62,084 nucleotides of DNA from assembly GCA_002869925.2 (NCBI GenBank), contig NEWT02000035.1:428483-490566 (forward strand). Reading direction: 5' to 3'. The notes beneath the pieces were generated by a model. That model made no database searches, had not been told where the DNA came from, and saw nothing but the letters and a program-made list of their open reading frames with translations. The translations under genes were made by a program, and so were the position numbers. The stretch is from Nitrospira sp. CG24A. GTDB taxonomy: Bacteria > Nitrospirota > Nitrospiria > Nitrospirales > Nitrospiraceae. Of this stretch, positions 18,373 through 26,124 are shown piece by piece (positions within the stretch are counted from its first letter, which is position 1; the number at the start of each line of letters is the position of its first letter).

Positions 18373-18579
18373 CATGTGCAAATGCTGGGGCACTACCAGC
18401 AAATTATTCTACAGGCGTTTCGGGAGGTCGAGGACTTGCCGACTTCGCTTCGCGTAAGGACGGAACAGTTCGATGGACAGATGTGGTCGTCTCTTCAAAG
18501 CGCGTGGAGGAGGTTGGACGCCGCCGCCTGCGAGTCCAGGCCCTTCATGAATGATCTGTGGGATGGAAATCCTGCGTGA
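18373..18579 (+). pseudogene. Possible remnant of a NodT-type outer membrane efflux gene
   Basis: A short open stretch encodes HYQQIILQAFREVEDLPTSL, very like the conserved C-terminal block of NodT/OprM channels (YxxTVLxAFxEVEDxLAALR). The match fades after about 25 residues and no upstream part is visible, so this looks like a decayed fragment. It sits in the 387-bp gap between the Rqc2-like gene and the response regulator. Confidence 0.35.
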
Positions 18580-18666
18580 CCCACTCCCTGTTCCTACTGC
18601 CCAAAACGTGGATTCTCTCGCCATCACCTCTGTCCAGGACTATGCTGTCGGCAAGGGAGCCGCACG

Positions 18667-19182
18667 ATGCTAGAACAGCACACAACTGCACCTCAATCCC
18701 TTCCCCCGACCATTCTGGTGGTTGATGACGAACCGTCTATCGCAAAGTTATGCAAGGTAATCCTTCAGCAGGCAGGCTTTTCCGTCCTCAATGCCGAGGG
18801 CAGCTCAGAGGCCCTCAGAGTCTGTACGCAGCACGATGGGCCCATCGATCTGCTGCTGACAGACCTCGTCCTTCCCCCTCCGGGCTTTCAATTAGCCTCA
18901 AGCGCCAATCAATTCCCCCATGTACACGGCCATGAGCTGGCTGTCCGAGCACTCCGCATACGAAAAAACCTGCGAGTCATCATTATGTCCGGCAAGATCG
19001 ATCAGGATTTGGCAGGGTACGGCTTACGCCGGGGAAGCCTTTTATTTCTTCCAAAACCGTTTGAACCACACGCCTTGGTCACACTTGTGCAGCAGGCACT
19101 TCAGGGATCTCCACCCTCAGCCGAGAGTCTGACTGAAGACCTGCCAAAAGCTCCCAGAGTCGGTGACGAGTGGTTTGATTAG
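18667..19182 (+). CDS. Stand-alone response regulator receiver protein
   Basis: A 171-residue protein with a single receiver domain and no output domain. The acidic pocket is Asp20-Asp21, the phosphoacceptor Asp66 (LLLTDLVLPP) and the conserved Lys130 (LPKPF). An insertion of about 20 residues (around 70-90) follows the phosphorylation site. GGGAG precedes the ATG. Such proteins act by protein-protein contact or pass phosphate along. No histidine kinase is nearby, so the partner is unknown. Confidence 0.88.
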   Translation: MLEQHTTAPQSLPPTILVVDDEPSIAKLCKVILQQAGFSVLNAEGSSEALRVCTQHDGPIDLLLTDLVLPPPGFQLASSANQFPHVHGHELAVRALRIRKNLRVIIMSGKIDQDLAGYGLRRGSLLFLPKPFEPHALVTLVQQALQGSPPSAESLTEDLPKAPRVGDEWFD

Positions 19183-19401
19183 GAAGTGTCGAGGTTCGGT
19201 GAAAAACCAGCTGGCGAGTGAGAGTCGTCACCCGTTGCCTGCAACGTGATCCACCCGGCACACACGATATAAGCAGGGGACCCGAAACATCACGAGAAAG
19301 CCTGGTCAAGGCTCGATAGAATGTGCCACTTCTAAATCGGGCTGCTCAGAACTCTGTCGCTCCTGTTTCGCCACCACTCATTCGATCAGTCCACCAGGCA
19401 G

Positions 19402-19437
19402 AAAAAAAGGGGCTGTTATCTTCACGATAACAGCCCC
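19402..19437 (-). terminator. Rho-independent terminator of the RRM protein gene
   Basis: On the minus strand a 12-bp perfect stem (GGGGCTGTTATC / GATAACAGCCCC) is followed by a run of seven T. It lies 22 nt beyond the stop of the RRM gene. Confidence 0.93.
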
Positions 19438-19459
19438 GGTTTGTATTCGCGAAGACAAA

Positions 19460-19789
19460 CTACCAGCGATCTCGCTTGCCACCTCCGGCACCGGCACCGC
19501 CACGACCACCACCAAATCCACCGCCACCGCCAGTGCGAGGCTCCTGGGGTCGCGCTTCATTGACGGTTAAGGTCCGACCACCCATTTCCGCACCGTTGAG
19601 AGCGGTAATGGCCGCCTGCGCTTCCGCATCGGAAGACATCTCAACGAAGCCGAAGCCGCGTGACTGTCCCGTGAACTTATCTGTAATGATCCGCGCAGAC
19701 GCGACGGCGCCATGCCGCCCGAATAGATCACTCATCTCCTGCTCAGTTGCCGAATAGGGCAACCCACCGACATAGATCTTTGAACCCAT
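19460..19789 (-). CDS. Glycine-rich RRM RNA-binding protein
   Basis: A 109-residue protein with one RNA recognition motif. RNP2 is IYVGGL at residues 5-10 and RNP1 is RGFGFVEM near 44-51. A Gly/Arg-rich tail (GGGGGFGGGRGG) follows. Such proteins in cyanobacteria and other bacteria are often cold-induced and bind single-stranded RNA. AAGGAGG lies just before the ATG. It is a single-gene unit with its own strong terminator. Confidence 0.95.
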   Translation of the reverse strand: MGSKIYVGGLPYSATEQEMSDLFGRHGAVASARIITDKFTGQSRGFGFVEMSSDAEAQAAITALNGAEMGGRTLTVNEARPQEPRTGGGGGFGGGRGGAGAGGGKRDRW

Positions 19790-20026
19790 CTGGGGTTCCT
19801 CCTTATGAGTATGATGATATTGTCTTGTACACGAGGAACGGAGGAAGGAGCGGGCCGAAGACGCGAAAGATGCGGCGGCTTAGGTCTGGCTTCCGGCGAG
19901 ATTCTCGGGCAAGGCAACATCGATGCTGCAGACCTGTATATTTCGTTCTACCTCGCCGCCAGGCCCCTGCGGTAAGGTCATTCCAGGCTATCACAGCTTT
20001 CTTGAAAATGGCAATCCGAAGCCCAG
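19790..20026. other. Upstream region of the RRM gene
   Basis: About 240 bp between the RRM start and the next intergenic repeat. It must hold the RRM promoter. I see no convincing hexamer pair, gene or hairpin, and cannot say whether there is a cold-responsive leader. Confidence 0.4.
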
Positions 20027-20236
20027 CAGGCTGCTGAAAAAGTCCGCCAGCAGGGAGGGGATGGCCCGGTGAGTCCCCTGTGCTCGCGGAACGCGCACGA
20101 TAGGAATGTGTTCGTTCGACGCGCGCAGTGGAGGACTCGCCGCGCCATCCTGGGGAAACAGGAACGAGCAAGCTTGGAAGAACCATCGTTAGTTGCTCGC
20201 TGTGGCCTTGCTAGACGAACCTCTTGAGCACCCTGC
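20027..20236. repeat. Intergenic element, long variant
   Basis: CAGGCTGCTGAAAAAGTCCG at the left and CTCTTGAGCACCCTG at the right bracket a 210-bp element. Its interior differs from the short form (CCTGTGCTCGCGGAACGCGC) but matches parts of the copies at 52803 and 57432. It lies between the RRM and ABC-2 permease genes. Confidence 0.78.
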
Positions 20237-20328
20237 GATGATGTTCTCCTCTTGTGACATGCCTTTGGCCCACCGAGGCTCTGACGTATCACTACGTTTC
20301 CTCTTACCCTACAAAATTCAGCATTGCC

Positions 20329-21120
20329 TTACTCCCCAATACGCACCAGCAATCCCCGTTTCTTACAAAGCTCAAACGTCCAATGGAAGGCGGCAATGAC
20401 GATGGCGAGGAACAATACATTAAGACCGGTTGCCCAACCAAGATGTGCCGTCGGCTCTGCAGAGCTGTTCATCACGGCACGCATCCCTTCGAACACGTGA
20501 GCAGCCGGGTTCATCCAGGCAATGGCCTGCAGCCAAGCTGGGAGCACCTCCATTGGATAAAACACACAAGAAATCGGCTGGAAAAGAAAGACCATGCTCC
20601 AAGCCAGGACTTCCGCCTCCTGACCAAACCGCATGATGAGGGCCGTGGTGAGGACCCCAATTATCCATCCCGTCATGACGAGATTCAAGACGAATGGAAT
20701 CAGCCACATCCCGATCACGAAGATATTGTAGGAGTAGAACAGACCGGCGCACACCACCATCACGACAGAAACAGCGATCACTTTGAGGACGCTCATCACC
20801 ATTGTCGCGGCGAGGAACTCGCTCGGCTTCAGCGGACTGGCAAATAGATTCATGAGATTTCTCGCCCAAATCTCCTCCAAAAACGAAATCGTCACTCCCT
20901 GCTGGGCTCGAAATAGGATATCCCACAGAATCAACGCGCCTAAAAAAAACGTCACAACTCCAGGGATCTGCCCCTGGAATTTCATGAGATAGACCGTAAT
21001 GAATCCCCAAATGACGAGATCTAAGAACGGCCAGTAGAAGATTTCCATCATACGCGGCAAACTTCGCCGGTACAGGTACATATACCTTACCACCAACGCA
21101 TAGATTCGATGGGCTTTCAT
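20329..21120 (-). CDS. ABC-2 type transporter permease
   Basis: A 263-residue membrane protein from the ATG at 21120, preceded by GGAAGAAG; 30 further upstream codons are open but come from repeat DNA. About six spans are visible (IFYWPFLDLVIWGFITVYL, VVTFFLGALILWDILF and others), with the ABC-2 signature region near LAWSMVFLFQPISCVFYPME. It should pair with the ATPase encoded upstream to export a lipid, polysaccharide or drug; the substrate is unknown. The 284-bp gap to the ATPase gene is filled with hairpins and repeat DNA. Confidence 0.9.
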   Translation of the reverse strand: MKAHRIYALVVRYMYLYRRSLPRMMEIFYWPFLDLVIWGFITVYLMKFQGQIPGVVTFFLGALILWDILFRAQQGVTISFLEEIWARNLMNLFASPLKPSEFLAATMVMSVLKVIAVSVVMVVCAGLFYSYNIFVIGMWLIPFVLNLVMTGWIIGVLTTALIMRFGQEAEVLAWSMVFLFQPISCVFYPMEVLPAWLQAIAWMNPAAHVFEGMRAVMNSSAEPTAHLGWATGLNVLFLAIVIAAFHWTFELCKKRGLLVRIGE

Positions 21121-21165
21121 GTCATCTTCTTCCCCGTCTCCCCCCTCAAAAACTTGGCCCACACC

Positions 21166-21260
21166 GTGGGCTGGCTGGGATGTTCCCCACTGCGCGCATC
21201 GGACGAGCACCGTTTCATCGTGCGCGTTCTGCGAGCACAGGGAACGTCCCCACCGGCCCG
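21166..21260. repeat. Partial copy of the intergenic element interior
   Basis: The segment GGCTGGGATGTTCCCCACTG through GCGAGCACAGGGAACGTCC resembles 57498-57585 (GGCTGGGATGATCCCAACTG ... GCGAGCACGGGGATCGTCC). Terminal ends of the family are missing or decayed. It lies inside the gap of the ABC transporter operon. Confidence 0.6.
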
Positions 21261-21285
21261 CTCTTTTATTCTCTTTCGCCGAATA

Positions 21286-21400
21286 CCCCGTAGCTTGCTA
21301 CGGGGATGAAGGCGAGGAGAACCCTCCGTAGCCTTGGCGAAGGAGGGTCAGGCAGGGGCTTCAGAGAATTTCGCAAGATACCCCGCAGCTTGCTGCGGGG
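21286..21400. repeat. Three hairpins between ABC ATPase and permease genes
   Basis: Two near-identical palindromes, CCCCGTAGCTTGCTACGGGG (21286-21305) and CCCCGCAGCTTGCTGCGGGG (21381-21400), flank a third hairpin with arms ACCCTCC / GGAGGGT (21321-21348). The rightmost hairpin is 4 nt beyond the ATPase stop. They could protect the upstream mRNA or attenuate transcription into the permease gene. Confidence 0.85.
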
Positions 21401-21404
21401 AGCT

Positions 21405-22133
21405 TCATTTCTCCCGCGCCAACTTCACAAACACTTCTTCTAAGTCCGCCTCCCCAAACCTGACCACAATCTCCTGCGCCGTCCCTTCCGCCACAATCTT
21501 CCCACGCTGGAGAAAGATGATCCGATCCGTCATCTCTTCCATCTCATGCATGTTATGTGACGTGTACAACACGCTGAGCCCGGACGATCGTCGCTCCTCT
21601 TTGAGAAAACCTCGAATCTTTTGCGCAATGTCTGGATCCAGACTCGCCGTCGGCTCATCAAGAAACAGAATCTTCGGTCCGGTCAGAAAAGCCTTGGCCA
21701 GCCCAAGAAGAGTGCCTTGACCGGAGGAGAGCTTGCGCGTCACTTTATGGCGAAATTCCTCCATCTCAAGCCGCTTCACAATGTCGTTGACCCGGTTCTG
21801 GATCTGAGTCAGACCATAGAGCCGCGCAATCACCCAGAGATTCTCTTCGACCGTAAGCGCCTGAGGCAAAGAGACATAGGTGGAAGAAAAGTTCACTTGC
21901 TGGAGAATTTCTTCACGATGAGTCGCCAAATCGAGCCCGAACATCTGAATGGAGCCGGCAGTCGGTGTCACGACCCCGAGCAACATTTGAATCGTGGTGG
22001 TTTTCCCGGCTCCGTTCGGGCCAAGCAACCCAAGAATCTCTCCCGGCCTGATGTCGAACGAAATATCGTTGACGGCGACAGATTCGCCAAACCGCTTCAC
22101 CAGATGTTGGACGTGCAAGACAGGTATGGGCAT
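21405..22133 (-). CDS. ABC transporter ATP-binding protein
   Basis: A 242-residue ATPase. The Walker A is GPNGAGKTTT, the signature loop LSSGQ, the Walker B ILFLDEPTASLD, and the switch His is in YTSHNMHE. It matches the subfamily pairing with ABC-2 permeases (drug, lipid or polysaccharide export). The permease gene is 284 bp downstream on the same strand. It lies about 65 bp downstream of mobB, so it may extend the molybdenum cofactor transcript, though its role need not be linked. Confidence 0.93.
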   Translation of the reverse strand: MPIPVLHVQHLVKRFGESVAVNDISFDIRPGEILGLLGPNGAGKTTTIQMLLGVVTPTAGSIQMFGLDLATHREEILQQVNFSSTYVSLPQALTVEENLWVIARLYGLTQIQNRVNDIVKRLEMEEFRHKVTRKLSSGQGTLLGLAKAFLTGPKILFLDEPTASLDPDIAQKIRGFLKEERRSSGLSVLYTSHNMHEMEEMTDRIIFLQRGKIVAEGTAQEIVVRFGEADLEEVFVKLAREK

Positions 22134-22198
22134 GAATGATCAGCGACTGAGCAGGATAGTGACCGCGCGGGAGCACCAGCGATGGGAGTTAGCCCGTG

Positions 22199-22723
22199 CT
22201 AGGCGTCCATCCCTCGCTCTGTGCAAGAGAGTGACCGTGGGAAGTGCTTCATAATCAACGCCGCCACGCCAACGACATCGTCCAGTCCAAACAACGGAAC
22301 CGCGAGATCCACGGGCTTGTCCGATACCACCGCAAGAAGCCCTTCCGTCGACACAGGAATTTCACCGATCTGCTCACGAACGATGACGATCTTCGGATAG
22401 TGTTCGTGCTTCCACCCTTCGGCAATAATCAAGTCGTAGGTGTTATCGAGAAACCGATCCCGCACGGCCTCGACGTTCAACTGATCAGGCACGTCGGCAA
22501 ACATCGCCATACTGCCCTTGGAGAGCACCATCACACTACTGGCCCCAGCTCGCTTATGGCGCCAACTGTCTTTCCCTTCCGTGTCGAGATCGAAGCCATG
22601 CCCGGCGTGCTTCACCGTCGCCACTTTGTAGCCGGCCTGGACTAACTGAGGAATGACCCGTTCGATCAGCGTCGTTTTTCCGCTGTTCGATCGACCGACA
22701 AAAGAAACAATAGGGACGGCCAT
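22199..22723 (-). CDS. mobB: Molybdopterin-guanine dinucleotide biosynthesis protein B
   Basis: A 174-residue GTP-binding protein. The P-loop is GRSNSGKTTL near the N-terminus, followed by VATVKHAGHGFDLDTEGKDS and LIIAEGWKHEHYPKI, all typical of MobB. It assists MobA in attaching GMP to molybdopterin. The ATG at 22723 has AAGGAA upstream and gives the standard N-terminus. It follows moeA by 74 bp and belongs to the same cofactor cluster. Confidence 0.93.
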   Translation of the reverse strand: MAVPIVSFVGRSNSGKTTLIERVIPQLVQAGYKVATVKHAGHGFDLDTEGKDSWRHKRAGASSVMVLSKGSMAMFADVPDQLNVEAVRDRFLDNTYDLIIAEGWKHEHYPKIVIVREQIGEIPVSTEGLLAVVSDKPVDLAVPLFGLDDVVGVAALIMKHFPRSLSCTERGMDA

Positions 22724-22797
22724 ATGCAAACATTCCTTCATGCTCCGCACAGATCAATCGGCCATGGATACCCACGCAGCCGTACTGAGCGCGCCGT

Positions 22798-24096
22798 TCA
22801 GCAACAAGAGAGCCCATGACCGCCCGGGCGAGCCGGATCGGCATAGCTGGCCCAGGCCTCTCCGCTCAACAGTTGTACCGACACCGGATCGCCCGGGTTG
22901 ACACGTTCAACTTCGACCGGGATGTCGATCAAACAATTGGCTTTCACCATAGACGTCAATATCCCGGATCCCTGCGCCCCGGTCGTACGAACCTTGAAAA
23001 CCCCTTCTTCTCGCGTAAGCACCCCGCGGAGAAAGTGACGCCGATCCGTCCGTTTGGAAAACTTCTCCTGAAAGATCGCCTGCACAACCGGACGACCATA
23101 GCTCCGGTGCCCGCTCATTTTCAGCATGGCCGGCCGGACCAGTTGTTCGAATGTGACCATGGAGGACACGGGATTCCCCGGCAAGCCGAACGCCAACTTG
23201 CCCTGAATCTTGCCGAAGGCAAGCGGCTGTCCAGGACGGATCGCTAACTTCCAGAAGTTCATGGCTGCGCCCAGCTCCTGGAAAACTGCTTTCGTGAAAT
23301 CGTAGTCGCCCATGGACACACCACCGGACAGCACGAGAATATCTGCCGTCAGCCCCTGTGAAATCTTGTCCTTCAACGCAGCAGGCGTATCCCGCGCAAT
23401 CCCCAGTAGCAGTGGAATGCCGCCCGCCTCCTGCACCGCTGCCGCAATCCCGTAGCTATTGGAGTTGATGATTTTCTCCTCGCTGAATCGCTCGTCCAAA
23501 TCCGCCAATTCGTCACCGGTCGAAAGGATCGCGACACGGGGCCGCTGATGAGCGAAGACGAACGACTTCGCGAGGATCGCCAACATCCCCGCTTCCCCTG
23601 GGCGAATCTGAGTCCCCTTGCTGATAATGCACTCGCCTTTCCTGACGTCTTCGCCTTGAGGCCGAATGTTGGCCCCTTGCTGTTCCGGCTTAAAGACACG
23701 TACGGAATCCGGTGTATGCTCAGTATCCTCCACCTTCAAAACTGTATCTGCCCCCTTCGGGAGCGGAGCCCCGGTCATGATGCGAATCGCCTGCCCCGCA
23801 CCAACGGACTTTGAAGGCATCTTGCCTGCAGCGACATCCTCGATTACTGCGAGCGTGACCGTTTTCTGAATGGCATGCTCCTGCTTAATATCGTCCCACC
23901 GCACAGCGAATCCATCCATCGCGCTGTTGTCCCAGGGTGGATTGTCCCGTTCCGCCACAATATCCTCGCCAAGGACACGACCCAGCACATCAAGGATCGA
24001 AATTTTCTCCAGGCCCAGGATCGGCGTAGACTCCAAAACAATCCGTTGCGCCTCCTCCAACTGCGTAAGCCCCTGTGTTACGTCTAATGCTTTCAC
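22798..24096 (-). CDS. moeA: Molybdopterin molybdenumtransferase
   Basis: A 432-residue protein that inserts molybdate into adenylylated molybdopterin. Diagnostic blocks are DNPPWDNSAMDGFAVR, IMTGAPLPKGADTV, STGDEL and VLSGGVSMGDYDF. Length and domain order match MoeA. The start is a GTG with GGGGAGAAG upstream, 12 nt after the Mrp-like gene stop. With mobB and the tatC gene upstream it forms a cluster serving molybdoenzyme maturation and export, since many molybdoenzymes travel by Tat. Confidence 0.95.
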   Translation of the reverse strand: MKALDVTQGLTQLEEAQRIVLESTPILGLEKISILDVLGRVLGEDIVAERDNPPWDNSAMDGFAVRWDDIKQEHAIQKTVTLAVIEDVAAGKMPSKSVGAGQAIRIMTGAPLPKGADTVLKVEDTEHTPDSVRVFKPEQQGANIRPQGEDVRKGECIISKGTQIRPGEAGMLAILAKSFVFAHQRPRVAILSTGDELADLDERFSEEKIINSNSYGIAAAVQEAGGIPLLLGIARDTPAALKDKISQGLTADILVLSGGVSMGDYDFTKAVFQELGAAMNFWKLAIRPGQPLAFGKIQGKLAFGLPGNPVSSMVTFEQLVRPAMLKMSGHRSYGRPVVQAIFQEKFSKRTDRRHFLRGVLTREEGVFKVRTTGAQGSGILTSMVKANCLIDIPVEVERVNPGDPVSVQLLSGEAWASYADPARPGGHGLSCC

Positions 24097-24108
24097 CTTC
24101 TCCCCTTA

Positions 24109-25062
24109 TCAGTGCGCCTGCCGGGATCCAACATTCACGAGGGACCCGCGCTTCTTGCAGAACGCTTCGACCTTGTTTGCAATCTCGTGATAACACTCGG
24201 CCGTCGCCGTATCGGAGTTGAACATCGCAAACGGCTCACCAGCATCGGACTGGATCACGACATCGGGATCGAGCGGAATCCGCCCGAGGAAGGGTACACC
24301 CATATCCAATGCAGATGCTTCTCCGCCTCCCTTTCTGAATACCTCAATATGATTGTGGCAATGGGGGCACTCTAACCCGCTCATATTTTCAACAATCCCA
24401 ATGATCGGCACTTCGCTGTCTTTGCAGAATGTGACCGACTTGCGTGAATCTAAGAGGGCCACTTCCTGCGGCGTCGTCACAATCACCGCACCGCTGACAT
24501 TGCCGAGCAGATCGATGGTCGTGACCGACTCGTTGCCGGTCCCTGGAGGAAGGTCGACAAACAAAAAATTGAGATCCTGCCACTCGACACCGCCCAAGAG
24601 CTGGTTGATGAACTCATACTTGTACGCATCGCGCCAGATGATCGGATCGTCAGAGTTCTGCAATAAGAAAGACATCGATGCAATCTTGAGGTTGTACGCC
24701 TGGAAGGGAATGATTCCCCCCGAGCTGCTGATCTTGAGCTTCTGCCCTTCGGCACCCACCATCTTGGGAATGTTCGGGCCATGGATGTCCATATCGCAAA
24801 TGCCGACATGCCACCCTTTGAGCGCGAGACTCACAGCAAGATTCGTCGTACAGGTACTCTTTCCAACTCCACCCTTGTTGCTCATAATGAGCACTTTGTA
24901 TTCAATCCGTTCCATCCGTTTGGCCACCAGCCAGCGACTGTGCCCCTCCTTGTCCTTCTGGCACGTTTCATTTTCGTCGCAGATCGCGCAGGCCCACATA
25001 TACACACAGGCATCGCTGCCACCGGAACTGGGAGGTTGAATCACATTTAATTCACGCGCCAT
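24109..25062 (-). CDS. Mrp/Nbp35-type Fe-S cluster carrier ATPase
   Basis: A 317-residue P-loop ATPase with the deviant Walker A SNKGGVGKST at 61-70 and CPHC at 232-235, the cluster-bridging motif of Mrp/ApbC proteins. The N-terminus carries four cysteines (19, 25, 28, 34) in an Nbp35-like spacing, absent from E. coli Mrp, which suggests a second cluster. It probably delivers Fe-S clusters to apoproteins. It sits between tatC and moeA, 47 and 12 nt away, so a role in maturing molybdo/Fe-S enzymes is a reasonable inference. Confidence 0.9.
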   Translation of the reverse strand: MARELNVIQPPSSGGSDACVYMWACAICDENETCQKDKEGHSRWLVAKRMERIEYKVLIMSNKGGVGKSTCTTNLAVSLALKGWHVGICDMDIHGPNIPKMVGAEGQKLKISSSGGIIPFQAYNLKIASMSFLLQNSDDPIIWRDAYKYEFINQLLGGVEWQDLNFLFVDLPPGTGNESVTTIDLLGNVSGAVIVTTPQEVALLDSRKSVTFCKDSEVPIIGIVENMSGLECPHCHNHIEVFRKGGGEASALDMGVPFLGRIPLDPDVVIQSDAGEPFAMFNSDTATAECYHEIANKVEAFCKKRGSLVNVGSRQAH

Positions 25063-25109
25063 GCTTTTTCCCTTTGTGAGATATCACGCTTGATCCACCT
25101 GAATGCTGG

Positions 25110-26054
25110 TCATCGTCGTCGATCTGTCGGCACGCCGACATAGTCGCTGCCTGAGGACTTCGACATCGCACTTGGGGACGCTGCCCCGGCTCCTGCCGTA
25201 GCCATTGCGACTGCTGGAACACCAGTCGGACTTTCTGCAGGTTTAGTTTTACCGAAATACTTGGCGCCGAAAATTCCAACCCAGTACAGAAGAAACATCG
25301 GGCCCGCCATGAGCGCTTGATTAAACGGGTCAGGCGTCGGTGTCAGAATTGCGGCAATCACAAAGGATCCCAGCAACGCCCACTTCCAATATCGAATCAA
25401 AAACGGCGCATCGACCCACCCTAGTTTCGCCATGAGTGTGATCGCCAGCGGAACTTCGAAAATCAGCCCGAATACCATCAAGAACCAGAGAGCGAACCCG
25501 ACGTACTGCGCAATGGAGATCTGAGGAACGAATCCGGCGTTGACGCCATAGGCGATCAAGAAATTCAGCGCAAACGGCAGCACGAAGAAAAAGGCAAAGC
25601 CGACGCCTGCGTAAAAGGCGACGGCGGTCAGCATCACAAACGGGGCGACAAAGCGCCGCTCCTGGGCATGGAGGCCCGGCACCACGAACTGCCAGATCTC
25701 AAACAAAATGTAGGGGGTTGCGGCAACGACGGCAAAGAGTCCGGCAACCTTGACGTTCTGCCATAACGCTTCAGCCGGCGCAAGGAAGACAAACGGAACC
25801 GTGGGTAGATCGGTCGGCACCCACGACAAAGAGCCCAACGTAAACATGTTTTGAAGGGGGATGCGAAGCCACTTGACCAACGTGTCGGCATAGAAAAATG
25901 TGCCGGCAAACACCACGGCCGTGATGATGGCCACTCGTGTCAGCCGGACCTGGAGCTCCACGAGGTGCTCCATGACCGGCATTTTCTTATCTTCCAGCGG
26001 CTTGAAGATCGTGTCCTGCAGCCACTGATGAATTGAATTCGGGCCGTTGGACAT
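25110..26054 (-). CDS. tatC: Twin-arginine translocase subunit TatC
   Basis: A 314-residue membrane protein with six spans. The conserved N-terminal block MPVMEHLVELQVRLTR, the loop SPAEALW-like segment (LAPAEALWQNVKVAG) and FEIWQFVVPGLHAQERR are present. TatC binds the twin-arginine signal of folded export substrates. The C-terminal tail of about 45 residues is Ala/Ser-rich and longer than in E. coli. No tatA or tatB is in the window. A strong 17-bp hairpin just upstream separates it from htrA. Confidence 0.95.
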   Translation of the reverse strand: MSNGPNSIHQWLQDTIFKPLEDKKMPVMEHLVELQVRLTRVAIITAVVFAGTFFYADTLVKWLRIPLQNMFTLGSLSWVPTDLPTVPFVFLAPAEALWQNVKVAGLFAVVAATPYILFEIWQFVVPGLHAQERRFVAPFVMLTAVAFYAGVGFAFFFVLPFALNFLIAYGVNAGFVPQISIAQYVGFALWFLMVFGLIFEVPLAITLMAKLGWVDAPFLIRYWKWALLGSFVIAAILTPTPDPFNQALMAGPMFLLYWVGIFGAKYFGKTKPAESPTGVPAVAMATAGAGAASPSAMSKSSGSDYVGVPTDRRR

Positions 26055-26073
26055 ACGATCCGTTCATCCGATA

Positions 26074-26114
26074 GCTAGCCGGGACCGCTCAGATACCGAG
26101 CGGTCCCGGCTAGC
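26074..26114. terminator. Long perfect hairpin between htrA and tatC
   Basis: A perfect 17-bp stem (GCTAGCCGGGACCGCTC and its complement) with a 7-nt loop starts 11 nt beyond the htrA stop. No U-tract is visible. It may terminate or attenuate transcription from htrA into the tatC cluster. Confidence 0.85.
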
Positions 26115-26124
26115 GTCATGCCTG

